Assembly: GCA_031082155.1 (NCBI GenBank)
Contig: JAVHLL010000021.1
Span: forward strand, 1 to 49,365
Length of the DNA: 49,365 nucleotides
Direction of reading: 5' to 3'
Source of the DNA: Thermodesulfovibrionales bacterium
GTDB taxonomy: Bacteria > Nitrospirota > Thermodesulfovibrionia > Thermodesulfovibrionales > SM23-35
The notes beneath the pieces were generated by a model that was not told where the DNA came from, did no database searches, and saw only the letters and a program-made list of their open reading frames with translations. This document shows positions 18,545 to 26,316 of the stretch, piece after piece (within the stretch, counting starts at the first letter, position 1; each line of letters begins with the position of its first letter). A program made the position numbers and the translations under genes.

Positions 18545-19669
18545 TTAGTTCTTTGGCCGTTTCTCCATTTCCTGTATCCTTCGCTGGAGCAGGGATTTTT
18601 CAAGGGCCAGGCCGGCCTGATCTATGAATATCTCGAGTCCTTCGCTTTCTCCGAGGCTCTCCCCTGAAGTCAGATTATCGCAGAAAAGGAGTGCAACGAC
18701 TTTCGATTCTGCAACGATCGGGAACAGCGCAATTTCATCCGGCCATTGTCCCCCGATGCTGCCCACAAAGGACTCGGTGACTTCGTCTTTTGCCATGGAC
18801 CCTTTATAAAAACGCTTTTCTAAGAGGATGTTTTTGAGGAAAGGGCTCTTTTCACAAGAGAGAATTATTCCCCGTATCTTCTCGTCGGGCTGTTCTATTT
18901 CGAGTCCGAACTGGCCAAGACCCACAATCTCGGTATCTCCGACCATGAAAAGGACGCCCCTTGAAAACATATCGCTTGCAAATCTCAGAATAAGCAGGGT
19001 AATTTCAGAGGACGTATTGGGAAATCGCAGTTCCTGGGTTAAAGCCCTCAAAGAGGAAATGTCCTTTCTCTCTTGAGGTGGGTGCATACTCCACTCTTCT
19101 TCCCATGGTGCCCCTTCATCCTGGATGCCGAAGATCTCCTCGGTTGAGACGGTAGCAACCTGAGAAGATTCGTCGTGTACCCGTGCCCCTTCCATAAGGA
19201 GATATTCGGGGCTCATGCCTTTTGAGAGTTCCCATCCGATATCAGGGAAATCTGCTTTTCCCTGTGGATTGGTATCGTCGAGTTCGAACTGAAAGTCTCC
19301 ATCCTGCCAGACGAGGAGCTGGTAGACGACTCGTTCAACTCTTTTCTTTGTTATCTTTTCGAGGGCTTCTTTCGAGACTGAACCGAGTTCATGGAGTATT
19401 TCAGGGACTGACTTCGAAGGCAGCTTTTTTTTTACCTCTGATGCCAAATTAAGCATGGTATCTTTGATAGCGCCTGCATGGAGGAGGTCTTCCTCGATGG
19501 TTGTCTCAAGATCGCTGGTCTCAGCCCTTACCACAAGACCGTTTTTGAAGACAATCAGCGCATTGCCCCGGCTTCCCTGGAGAATGAGCGTTCCGGTCTT
19601 TTTCCCAATGCTCAGTATCTGAAAAATGTCTGCGAGGGCAAGGTCTTCAAGTCTCCCTACAAGACTCAT
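18545..19669 (-). CDS. DUF4388 (PATAN) protein with GAF-like C-terminus, first gene of the chemosensory operon
   Basis: In this 374-aa protein, residues 1-135 match the DUF4388/PATAN domain: MSLVGRLEDLALADIFQIL, GKKTGTLIL, GLVVRAET and a KKRVERVVYQLLVWQDGDFQFE block (in parts). DUF4388 proteins often act as response-regulator partners in motility and polarity. A middle linker (about 150-205) is acidic. Residues about 210-365 look like a divergent GAF domain (VGDTEIVGLGQFGLE, FPIVAESKVVALLFCDN) ending in a coiled coil. There is no catalytic motif. GGGGAG precedes the start and the operon promoter lies about 150 nt upstream. It is a candidate output or input partner of the CheYs (inference). 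Confidence 0.85.
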   Translation of the reverse strand: MSLVGRLEDLALADIFQILSIGKKTGTLILQGSRGNALIVFKNGLVVRAETSDLETTIEEDLLHAGAIKDTMLNLASEVKKKLPSKSVPEILHELGSVSKEALEKITKKRVERVVYQLLVWQDGDFQFELDDTNPQGKADFPDIGWELSKGMSPEYLLMEGARVHDESSQVATVSTEEIFGIQDEGAPWEEEWSMHPPQERKDISSLRALTQELRFPNTSSEITLLILRFASDMFSRGVLFMVGDTEIVGLGQFGLEIEQPDEKIRGIILSCEKSPFLKNILLEKRFYKGSMAKDEVTESFVGSIGGQWPDEIALFPIVAESKVVALLFCDNLTSGESLGESEGLEIFIDQAGLALEKSLLQRRIQEMEKRPKN

Positions 19670-19815
19670 CTTTTTCCACTCCCCTTCGGAAGAAAAGACT
19701 GATCGCCGGATTTTTTGTTCCGGTCGCCGGTATCATACCCCCTCCCTTTTCCGAACAGGGAAAGCGGTTGAACGGCATCGCATGGCGCAACAAACTGTAC
19801 GGTAAACAATAATCG

Positions 19816-19845
19816 AGTATATCAGGTAAAATTACGATGTGTCAA
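19816..19845 (-). promoter_or_regulatory. sigma70 promoter of the chemosensory operon
   Basis: On the minus strand TTGACA (19845-19840), an 18-nt spacer and TATACT (19821-19816). Predicted +1 is near 19809, giving a 5' leader of about 140 nt before the DUF4388 gene, unusually long for this window. The leader contains a direct repeat of CCGGCGAYC around a stretch of A residues, and a GGGAGGGGG run. No known riboswitch is recognised. Confidence 0.75.
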
Positions 19846-19872
19846 CGAACAGATTGGACAGGTAATGCAGTA

Positions 19873-20640
19873 TTAATAGGTGATACGTTCGAGAAAAAGA
19901 CCATTTCCTGGAGCGGTGGGACCGGCGCATTTCCTGTCGCACGAGAGAAGAATTTCTTTCATGCGATCGGCTGAAATCTTTCCTCTTCCGACTTCTGCAA
20001 GCGTGCCGACGATATTCCTTACCATGTGGCGTAAAAAACCGTTTGCCTCAACGGTTATTTTGATAAAATTCCCTTTCACTCCTCCCGTCATAAAACTGAT
20101 TTTTTTCATACTTCTGATTTCCAGGGAAAGGAGTTCACGCACAGGATTTTTTATGCCGCTCCCTGTCCCCATGAACGAGGAGAAATCATGAAGACCGGGG
20201 AGAACAGCCCCCGCAGTCCGCATTGATTTCAGATCAAGCGGCTGCCTGATCAGCCAGGCATAGCGGAAGAGGAATCCAGAAGAACTGTTCTGGTTGGCGA
20301 TGATATAGAAATATCTCTTCCTAAGCGCATCATCCCTCGGCTGGAAGGTATTGTTCACAATCGATGCATCAAGAATTCTGATATCAGATGGGAGCAGGGC
20401 ATTCAGCGCCTGTTGTATTCTTTCAGGACCAAGGTCCGATGAGGTGCTGAATGCAGCAACCTGACCAAGGGCATGCACTCCTGCGTCAGTTCTGCTTGCC
20501 CCCATGACCCTGGAAAGTTCGCCGGTGATGTTTCTGATCCTGTCTTCAAGGATACCCTGAATAGTTACCTCGTTCCGCTGGAGTTGCCAGCCATGGTATC
20601 CGGTACCGTCATATTCGATGATGAGTCTGATTTTCTGCAT
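19873..20640 (-). CDS. truA: tRNA pseudouridine(38-40) synthase
   Basis: This 255-aa enzyme isomerises U38-U40 in the anticodon arm. The catalytic Asp52 sits in the signature GASRTDAGVHALGQV. The N-terminal motif EYDGTGYHGWQLQ and the C-terminal FLRHMVRNIVGTL motif are intact. Length is typical. No Shine-Dalgarno is seen. A weak -35/-10 pair (TTGCGG 20674-20669, N17, TATGCT 20651-20646) ends 5 nt before the ATG, so a leaderless transcript is possible. The gene diverges from the unknown gene at 20732. Confidence 0.96.
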   Translation of the reverse strand: MQKIRLIIEYDGTGYHGWQLQRNEVTIQGILEDRIRNITGELSRVMGASRTDAGVHALGQVAAFSTSSDLGPERIQQALNALLPSDIRILDASIVNNTFQPRDDALRKRYFYIIANQNSSSGFLFRYAWLIRQPLDLKSMRTAGAVLPGLHDFSSFMGTGSGIKNPVRELLSLEIRSMKKISFMTGGVKGNFIKITVEANGFLRHMVRNIVGTLAEVGRGKISADRMKEILLSCDRKCAGPTAPGNGLFLERITY

Positions 20641-20731
20641 GGTTTAGCATATCACCCGCTCAAGATTCCCGCAATGCCGCTCCGCCATAAGATTCTGTGC
20701 GTGTATCTGATACAATAAATCAGTAGGCGCT

Positions 20732-21802
20732 ATGGTTGATATCGAATCGCTGGCCCGACAGGTCAAGAAGAACTGCAATATCTCTGATGCCCGTTACTGG
20801 GGAAACTATTCCCTCTGCGGCCTTCTCCTCAGATTGAGAGACCTCTATCGTTCCGAAAGTCAGGTGAACCCGTGGGAGAGGATTTCTCACCGCGATGTCG
20901 GCGAATGGATCTCGGCGAGGGAAGCCCTATGGGGAGAACTCAAAGACAGCGAGTTCGGGGATATTCCACTGAACGGTAATGTATATGATGCGTTTGAAGT
21001 TGAACGCATCAATGCGGCGCTGACAAAGGAAGGCCTGGTCTACGGCGCCGGGCTTGGGCTTTACGGGAAACCATCATTTTTCCTCGCCGACCTTGTGTCG
21101 AAAGAACAGAAGAATGGCTGTGCGGTTTTTACCGCCGCGGGTGAATATGCCCGTGATCTTGCGGACTATCCTGCGATGGTACAGGAGAAGACGATATTTA
21201 TGCGCACCGATATGGTAAAACAACTCCTCTGGGGACGGTTCGAGGAGGTACGCTCCAACTGCGTCAAATCTGCCCTCACCTATGCTTTTTCGTATTACGG
21301 GATCAGTGCCGGTGAAGAACCTTCTGAGAATCTCTATGCAAGAATATCACAGGTTGCGCTCTGCGAAGCAGAGACGTACCTCTATCATGAATTGGGAGAA
21401 GTCTTTGAGGGAGAACGGACAGGGGGGGAATGGAAGGCATTGCTCGCGTCCCTGCCGCATGGCCGTGCTGAAGTGTTCGTACGCTCTGTCAAGGATATCC
21501 TCTCCGATACCTCTGAGAATGGCATGCTCATGTACATCATACAGAACCGGAAAGCCGGGTCTCTCGGTTTTTATCTTGTCTTCCTCACCGGGTTCAGGAA
21601 GATCATTTTCCCCGAAATATCCGAAGCGTTTCAGGTATTTCAGGAGACAGGAAACTGGGGAAGGATTGATGAGGCAAGAAAAGCAGGATACAAAAACGCC
21701 GCAGGCTACCTCGAAAAGATTCTTTTCCTCCATAAAAGAGGTGTCATCAACAGCACACTCTCTGAACGGATTGAGCAGGAAATCCTGAGCGGGTTGCTAT
21801 AA
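20732..21802 (+). CDS. conserved-looking protein of unknown function (356 aa)
   Basis: This 356-aa soluble protein has no signal peptide, membrane helix or catalytic motif I can name. The N-terminus (ISDARYWGNYSLCGLLLRLRDLYR, in part) and a Trp/Glu-rich stretch (WISAREALWGEL) look like family signatures. The whole reads as an alpha-helical protein with good codon usage. I recall similar proteins being annotated as the Sfum_1244 family, but this is memory, not a search. An extended -10 (TGATACAAT, 20708-20716) lies upstream, predicting a leader of about 9 nt and little room for a Shine-Dalgarno. Its stop overlaps the stop of the convergent HD-GYP gene by 6 nt. Confidence 0.75.
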   Translation: MVDIESLARQVKKNCNISDARYWGNYSLCGLLLRLRDLYRSESQVNPWERISHRDVGEWISAREALWGELKDSEFGDIPLNGNVYDAFEVERINAALTKEGLVYGAGLGLYGKPSFFLADLVSKEQKNGCAVFTAAGEYARDLADYPAMVQEKTIFMRTDMVKQLLWGRFEEVRSNCVKSALTYAFSYYGISAGEEPSENLYARISQVALCEAETYLYHELGEVFEGERTGGEWKALLASLPHGRAEVFVRSVKDILSDTSENGMLMYIIQNRKAGSLGFYLVFLTGFRKIIFPEISEAFQVFQETGNWGRIDEARKAGYKNAAGYLEKILFLHKRGVINSTLSERIEQEILSGLL

Positions 21803-23101
21803 CAGTTCGGGACCGACGTTCTGGGCGAATACCTCGACAAGCCAGAAATCAAACTGGGTGCCGGCATTCCGTTGTAATTCTTCTATCGCAGAGGCAAAGC
21901 TTATCGGCACCTTATATGACGTCTCGCTCACCATAACATCAAAGGCATCAGCTATTGCGATAATCCTTGACTCAAGGGGTATTTCTTCCCCAGCCAGGTT
22001 CATGGGGTATCCGGTGCCATCGTATCGTTCGTGGTGATGGAGGATAAATGGCGCGATCCCTGCATAGAAGTTTATCGGTCTGATCATTTCATATCCGATA
22101 ACAGGATGTTTCACATAGTATTCCCTCCTGAAATTATCTTCGTTCCTGATTTTCAGGAAACCCACATCATGAAGGAGGCAGGCAAAATACAGCTTCCTCT
22201 GCTCTTCTTCAGACATGTTGATTGCCTTTGCAATGAGAGTACTGTATTTCGCAACCCGCCTGGAATGCCCTGTCTTTTCCATGATCTGGGAGTCCAGCGT
22301 TTCCAGAAGGATATCAGTGAGATGAATCTCGTAGTTTTTTTGGTCTTCAATGAATTTTGCCCGTGCGAGTGAAATTGCCGCTTGATCAGAAAGATACACT
22401 ATGAGTTCTTCATCTTTCTCTGTGTAATACCCGTTCTTTTTGTTCAGCAGTTCTATTACCCCGATCACTCCGGTTTTCATGATCAGGGGGACGCAGAGCA
22501 TGGATTTTGTCTCATAGCCGGTTCTCGTATCAACTTCCGGGTCAAACCGGGCATCACCCTGGATATCTCCTGTACGGAGAGGCCTGCCGCTTTTCGCTAC
22601 CCAGCCGGCTATCCCCTTGCCAGCCGGTATCTTTGTTCCGGTAAGAATCTCCGCCTTCGCGCCTTTTGCTATCTTGAAGACCAGGTCGCCGTTTTCTACT
22701 AGCAGTATCGAACCGGTATCTGACTGAGTGAGTGCAAGCGAGGAGTCGATTATCTTCTCAAGGAGAATGTCTCCGTAAATTTCATCACGAACGTCCCGTG
22801 TGACGGTAAGGATCTGGTCGAGTCTGTTTTTATAGCTCTCAATACTCTGGATGATCCTCCGGGAAACGACTGCCCACATATAGAAACCGAGAATGGCGAG
22901 AAAGACCACGATCCCGATGATCAGGGTTATCGAGATATCGGGAAGGAAATCAAAGACGTCACTGAGAGGTTTGAAGAGATACCTGAATATTACTGCGAGG
23001 AGAGTAATAACGACAAAGGCTGCGATAATATTCAGGAGACGGATTTTCTGTTTTATTTCCGCGATCAGAGAATGTTTGTCTTCCCGGTGTTCTCTTTCCA
23101 T
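21797..23101 (-). CDS. membrane-anchored GAF / HD-GYP phosphodiesterase-like protein
   Basis: This 434-aa protein has two N-terminal membrane helices (about 23-43 and 55-79) joined by a short loop. A GAF domain (about 105-245) includes GKGIAGWVAKSGRPLRTGDI and MCVPLIMKTGVIGVIEL. An HD-GYP-type domain (about 265-430) includes HSRRVAKYSTLIA, LLHDVGFL and HHHERYDGTGYP. The HD and the HHERxDGxGYP signature suggest cyclic-di-GMP hydrolysis. The input is presumably a cytosolic ligand of the GAF domain or a membrane signal. A consensus promoter 6 nt before the ATG and the absence of a Shine-Dalgarno predict a leaderless mRNA. Confidence 0.9.
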   Translation of the reverse strand: MEREHREDKHSLIAEIKQKIRLLNIIAAFVVITLLAVIFRYLFKPLSDVFDFLPDISITLIIGIVVFLAILGFYMWAVVSRRIIQSIESYKNRLDQILTVTRDVRDEIYGDILLEKIIDSSLALTQSDTGSILLVENGDLVFKIAKGAKAEILTGTKIPAGKGIAGWVAKSGRPLRTGDIQGDARFDPEVDTRTGYETKSMLCVPLIMKTGVIGVIELLNKKNGYYTEKDEELIVYLSDQAAISLARAKFIEDQKNYEIHLTDILLETLDSQIMEKTGHSRRVAKYSTLIAKAINMSEEEQRKLYFACLLHDVGFLKIRNEDNFRREYYVKHPVIGYEMIRPINFYAGIAPFILHHHERYDGTGYPMNLAGEEIPLESRIIAIADAFDVMVSETSYKVPISFASAIEELQRNAGTQFDFWLVEVFAQNVGPELL

Positions 23102-23107
23102 AGCTTC

Positions 23108-23136
23108 AATGTAATAAATACGCGCCGGAATGTCAA
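23108..23136 (-). promoter_or_regulatory. consensus sigma70 promoter of the HD-GYP gene (leaderless)
   Basis: Minus strand: TTGACA (23136-23131), 17-nt spacer, TACATT (23113-23108), then 6 nt to the ATG at 23101. The predicted +1 coincides with the A of the start codon. Confidence 0.82.
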
Positions 23137-23151
23137 CCGAGGAGGATGAGG

Positions 23152-23180
23152 TTGATAAATCGCATATGAAAAGGTAGAAT
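23152..23180 (+). promoter_or_regulatory. sigma70 promoter of hisD (leaderless)
   Basis: TTGATA (23152-23157), 17-nt spacer, TAGAAT (23175-23180), 8 nt to ATG 23189. The predicted +1 near 23187 leaves a 2-nt leader. Its -35 is 15 bp from the -35 of the divergent HD-GYP promoter. Confidence 0.78.
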
Positions 23181-23188
23181 TATTTTCG

Positions 23189-24463
23189 ATGAAGAGAATA
23201 CAAACCCGCAAAGAGCGAAGCGCTTTTTTCAGCATCCTTCAGACGCGCGCATCAGGGATGAACAGGACAATCGAAGAGAAAGTCAGGACAATCCTGGATG
23301 ACGTACGAAGACATGGCGACAAAGCTCTTTATGCCTATACAGAACAGTTCGACTCACTGAAGACAAATTGCCTGAGACTTTCTTCTCAGGAGATTTCACA
23401 CGCTGCTGCAAAAGCAGAGAAAAATATCGTGAAAGCCCTCAGTCTTTCCGCCCGGAGGATCAGGGTATTCCATAAACAGCAGCGTGAAAAGTCATGGTCA
23501 TTCAGCAGAAACGGGATTGAACTCGGACAGATCATCAGGCCGATTGAACGGGCGGGCATATATGTACCCGGAGGAAAAGCTGCATATCCTTCTACAGTTC
23601 TCATGAATGTAATCCCTGCGCAGGTTGCAGGGGTCGGTGAGATCGCAGTGTGTGTTCCGGCTCCGAAAGGTAAACTAAACCCCGCTGTTATGGCAGTACT
23701 GCAGTTGCTCGGTATTCAGGAAGTTTACAGGATAGGGGGAGCACAGGCAATCGCCGCTATGGCATATGGAACGAAAACGGTCAGAAAAGTTGATAAAATA
23801 ACTGGTCCGGGCAATATCTATGTGGCAACGGCAAAAAGAATGGTATATGGCGAAGTGGATATCGATATGATCGCCGGCCCCAGTGAAGTGCTCATTATCG
23901 CGGATGAGACAGCAAACCCCGCGTTCATTGCCGCAGATATACTCAGCCAGGCCGAACATGATGAACATGCGTCATCGGTCCTTGTCACTCCTTCCGGAAA
24001 ACTGGCGGACTCAGTGCGAAAAGAGGTGCAAAAACAGCTGATTACCCTGCGGAGGAGAGATATTGCGCAGAAATCTCTGGAAAGCTTTGGGGCAATAATG
24101 CTCACAAGAGATATGCAGGATGCGGCAGAAATCGCAAACCGGATCGCCCCCGAGCATCTGGAGATCATGACTGCCCGGCCAAAGGATATCCTGCCACTCA
24201 TAAAACATGCCGGCGCGATATTCCTTGGAGAATGGACGCCGGAAGCGCTTGGTGATTATTCCGCAGGTCCCAACCACACCCTTCCCACAGGAGGAACCGC
24301 ACGGTTTTCTTCTCCTTTGGGAGTATATGATTTCATGAAACGGTCGAGTCTTCTCTGCTTTACAAGGCAAGGTTTCAATAAACTGGCCGAGACAGTGAAG
24401 ACAATCGCAGATGCAGAAGGACTTGAGGCGCATGGCAATTCGATCAGGGTGAGGCAGAAATAA
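23189..24463 (+). CDS. hisD: histidinol dehydrogenase
   Basis: This 424-aa enzyme catalyses the last two steps of histidine synthesis (histidinol to histidine, NAD+). Motifs present: ERAGIYVPGGKAAYPSTVLMN, the signature stretch KITGPGNIYVATAKR, IDMIAGPSEVLI, ILSQAEHD (metal/catalytic region) and SAGPNHTLPTGGTARF with the catalytic His (all quoted in part). Length is normal. It is a lone his gene here: no other his gene is adjacent, and hisH lies 24 kb away. No usable Shine-Dalgarno once the promoter is considered; predicted leaderless. Confidence 0.97.
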   Translation: MKRIQTRKERSAFFSILQTRASGMNRTIEEKVRTILDDVRRHGDKALYAYTEQFDSLKTNCLRLSSQEISHAAAKAEKNIVKALSLSARRIRVFHKQQREKSWSFSRNGIELGQIIRPIERAGIYVPGGKAAYPSTVLMNVIPAQVAGVGEIAVCVPAPKGKLNPAVMAVLQLLGIQEVYRIGGAQAIAAMAYGTKTVRKVDKITGPGNIYVATAKRMVYGEVDIDMIAGPSEVLIIADETANPAFIAADILSQAEHDEHASSVLVTPSGKLADSVRKEVQKQLITLRRRDIAQKSLESFGAIMLTRDMQDAAEIANRIAPEHLEIMTARPKDILPLIKHAGAIFLGEWTPEALGDYSAGPNHTLPTGGTARFSSPLGVYDFMKRSSLLCFTRQGFNKLAETVKTIADAEGLEAHGNSIRVRQK

Positions 24464-24475
24464 TCAGCACAACGC

Positions 24476-24663
24476 AGGGGAAGGGTATTCTATGAGAAAG
24501 ATATTCGCGGGGACTCCAAAGCCCTCTCTCTGGCAGTATGGAATGTACAACAGGAGAGACTCCGTAGGGACAGAACCCCGACAATATAAAACTCAATCTG
24601 GTTGTCAACGGCATAGGGACGGTTTGGATTGACGATCTCACACTGATCAAAGAACCGCTGTAG
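24476..24663 (+). pseudogene. possible remnant of a carbohydrate-binding-module protein
   Basis: Two short coding-like stretches in different frames are visible in the 313-bp gap after hisD. The first (about 24482-24565) reads FYEKDIRGDSKALSLAVWNV. The second (24568-24663) ends in VVNGIGTVWIDDLTLIKEPL and a stop codon. The GTVWIDDLTL pattern is typical of the last strands of carbohydrate-binding or glycosidase-associated beta-sandwich modules. A frameshift and a stop separate the two pieces and no start is obvious, so this looks like a decayed fragment. Apart from it, 24464-24776 holds nothing I recognise. Confidence 0.35.
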
Positions 24664-24776
24664 TAGCACAGTGACAGAAAGGAATGGAATCGCATTTTTC
24701 TGCAAATTCAGGTGCAAGATTTCCCTGCATATTTCAATAGAGGCCGTGATTTTTATAGATTGAATATAACCGGCTG

Positions 24777-25232
24777 TCAGGACTTTTTGATCCGTTCGAT
24801 AATTTCAGAAGTGGAGACCCCTTCAATATAGGGCAGGCTGAAGGTTTCTTTTGCGATGTCCGAGCCGATGATGTCTTCTTTTTTCCAGTCCCCGCCTTTC
24901 ACAAGGACGTCCGGCTGAACGAGCCTGATCAACTCATACGGCGTATCCTGATCGAAAAAGGTTACATAATCGACCATCTCAAGCGCAGACAGGACCTCTG
25001 CTCTTTGGTCCTGGGGGACAAGCGGTCTTCCCGGTTTGATCCGGGAAACGGACTTGTCGGAATTCAATCCGATGACCAGAACATCACCATGTGATTTTGC
25101 TTCCCTGAGATAACGGACATGGCCGATATGGATAAGGTCGAAACAGCCATTGGTGAAGACGATTCTTTTGCCTTCGGCCTTTGCATAATCGATGATTTGC
25201 TTTAACTCATTCCCGCTGACAGTCTTTCCCAT
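24777..25232 (-). CDS. rfaE2: D-glycero-beta-D-manno-heptose 1-phosphate adenylyltransferase
   Basis: This 151-aa nucleotidyltransferase is equivalent to the C-terminal domain of HldE. It makes ADP-heptose precursor for LPS inner core. The nucleotide-binding motif FTNGCFDLIHIGHVRYLREA has the HIGH box, and LGxNSDxSV-like VIGLNSDKSVSRIKG-region and VKGGDW motifs follow. The kinase half of HldE is absent and must be encoded elsewhere. It follows rseP by 13 nt at the distal end of the long operon. No terminator is seen downstream. Confidence 0.93.
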   Translation of the reverse strand: MGKTVSGNELKQIIDYAKAEGKRIVFTNGCFDLIHIGHVRYLREAKSHGDVLVIGLNSDKSVSRIKPGRPLVPQDQRAEVLSALEMVDYVTFFDQDTPYELIRLVQPDVLVKGGDWKKEDIIGSDIAKETFSLPYIEGVSTSEIIERIKKS

Positions 25233-25245
25233 CGCTCCATCCCTG

Positions 25246-26316
25246 CTACGGAAATGTCTTTCCCGTTATCAGGCGCAACACGTCGTTGTACATGACAAAG
25301 ACCACGAGCGTAAGAATAAGCGCAAGACCGATCTTCTGGCTGATCGAGATGACCTTCTCGCTGAGCGGTTTTCTCCTGATCGCCTCGATCCCCAGGAACA
25401 GGATATGCCCGCCGTCAAGGATCGGTATGGGGAGGAGGTTGAGAATCCCAAGATTTATATTGATCAGAGCCATGAAGATGAAGAAACTGAGAGGTCCCTG
25501 CGCCGCCTGTTCCCCGGCCATCTGAACGATCATAATAGGGCCTCCGATGGTGTCCATGGGGATTGCCCTCTGTATCAGTTTCACAATCGAAATAACCGTC
25601 AGCTTGGATATTTCCCATGTCCTGACAACGCTGTCCCTGGCAGCCTCAGGGAAGCTTTCCCGCTTTATGAATGTAGACCCTGACGGCCTAATGCCGATAA
25701 GGCCTACAGACTGCCCCTCGCCGAAAATATTCTTTACCTCTTTCTTTTCGGGGGTGAGAGTCACTGTGAAGGAAGTACTGTTTCGCTCAATCGTCATATT
25801 CAAGGGTTTCCCGGGATTTTCATGAATGATTGTTGTCATTTCATCCCACTGTTTGACGGGGTTCCCTTCGATCTGAACAATCCTGTCTCCCTTAATCAGG
25901 CCGCTTCTCTCTGCGGGAGAGTTTTCCAGAACACTCCCGATTTCCGGCGTCAGCACCGGCAGGCCTCCGAGGAAACTGAAGAAAAAGATTACCACCGCGC
26001 AGATGATATTAAAGAGCGGGCCTGCAAAGACGATCAGGAAACGTTTCCATACAGGCTGGTAATTGAATGCAAAAGGTTTTTCTTCCTCTTCGAGCTCTTC
26101 GCCGGGGTTTTCCCCGAGGGGTTTGACATATCCGCCAAACGGTATGGCTGAGATGAGGTATTCTGTCTCTCCTATCTTTTTGCCCGCCAACTTCGGGCCG
26201 AACCCGAGGGAAAACTTCAGCACCCTGACCCCGAGCAATTTTGCAAAGATGAAATGTCCGAGTTCATGGACGAATATGATGACACCAAGAAGGACTATTG
26301 CGTATAAAAAAGTCAT
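25246..26316 (-). CDS. rseP: RseP-type site-2 intramembrane metalloprotease
   Basis: This 356-aa inner-membrane protease cleaves transmembrane substrates such as anti-sigma factors. The zinc motif HELGH (17-21) lies in TM1. A single PDZ domain (about 105-190) includes SVLENSPAERSGLIKGDRIVQIEG. The second active-site motif NLLPIPILDGGH and further hydrophobic helices complete the fold. ATG 26316 is chosen because it overlaps the dxr stop as ATGA; an upstream in-frame extension of 13 codons would lie inside dxr. Only one PDZ is obvious, whereas E. coli RseP has two. It belongs to the conserved uppS-cdsA-dxr-rseP block. Confidence 0.95.
   Translation of the reverse strand: MTFLYAIVLLGVIIFVHELGHFIFAKLLGVRVLKFSLGFGPKLAGKKIGETEYLISAIPFGGYVKPLGENPGEELEEEEKPFAFNYQPVWKRFLIVFAGPLFNIICAVVIFFFSFLGGLPVLTPEIGSVLENSPAERSGLIKGDRIVQIEGNPVKQWDEMTTIIHENPGKPLNMTIERNSTSFTVTLTPEKKEVKNIFGEGQSVGLIGIRPSGSTFIKRESFPEAARDSVVRTWEISKLTVISIVKLIQRAIPMDTIGGPIMIVQMAGEQAAQGPLSFFIFMALININLGILNLLPIPILDGGHILFLGIEAIRRKPLSEKVISISQKIGLALILTLVVFVMYNDVLRLITGKTFP

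Noticed and set aside
24444-24717. Minus-strand open frames after hisD
   Set aside because: No start signals or recognisable domain; the plus strand shows a better, though broken, coding signal.
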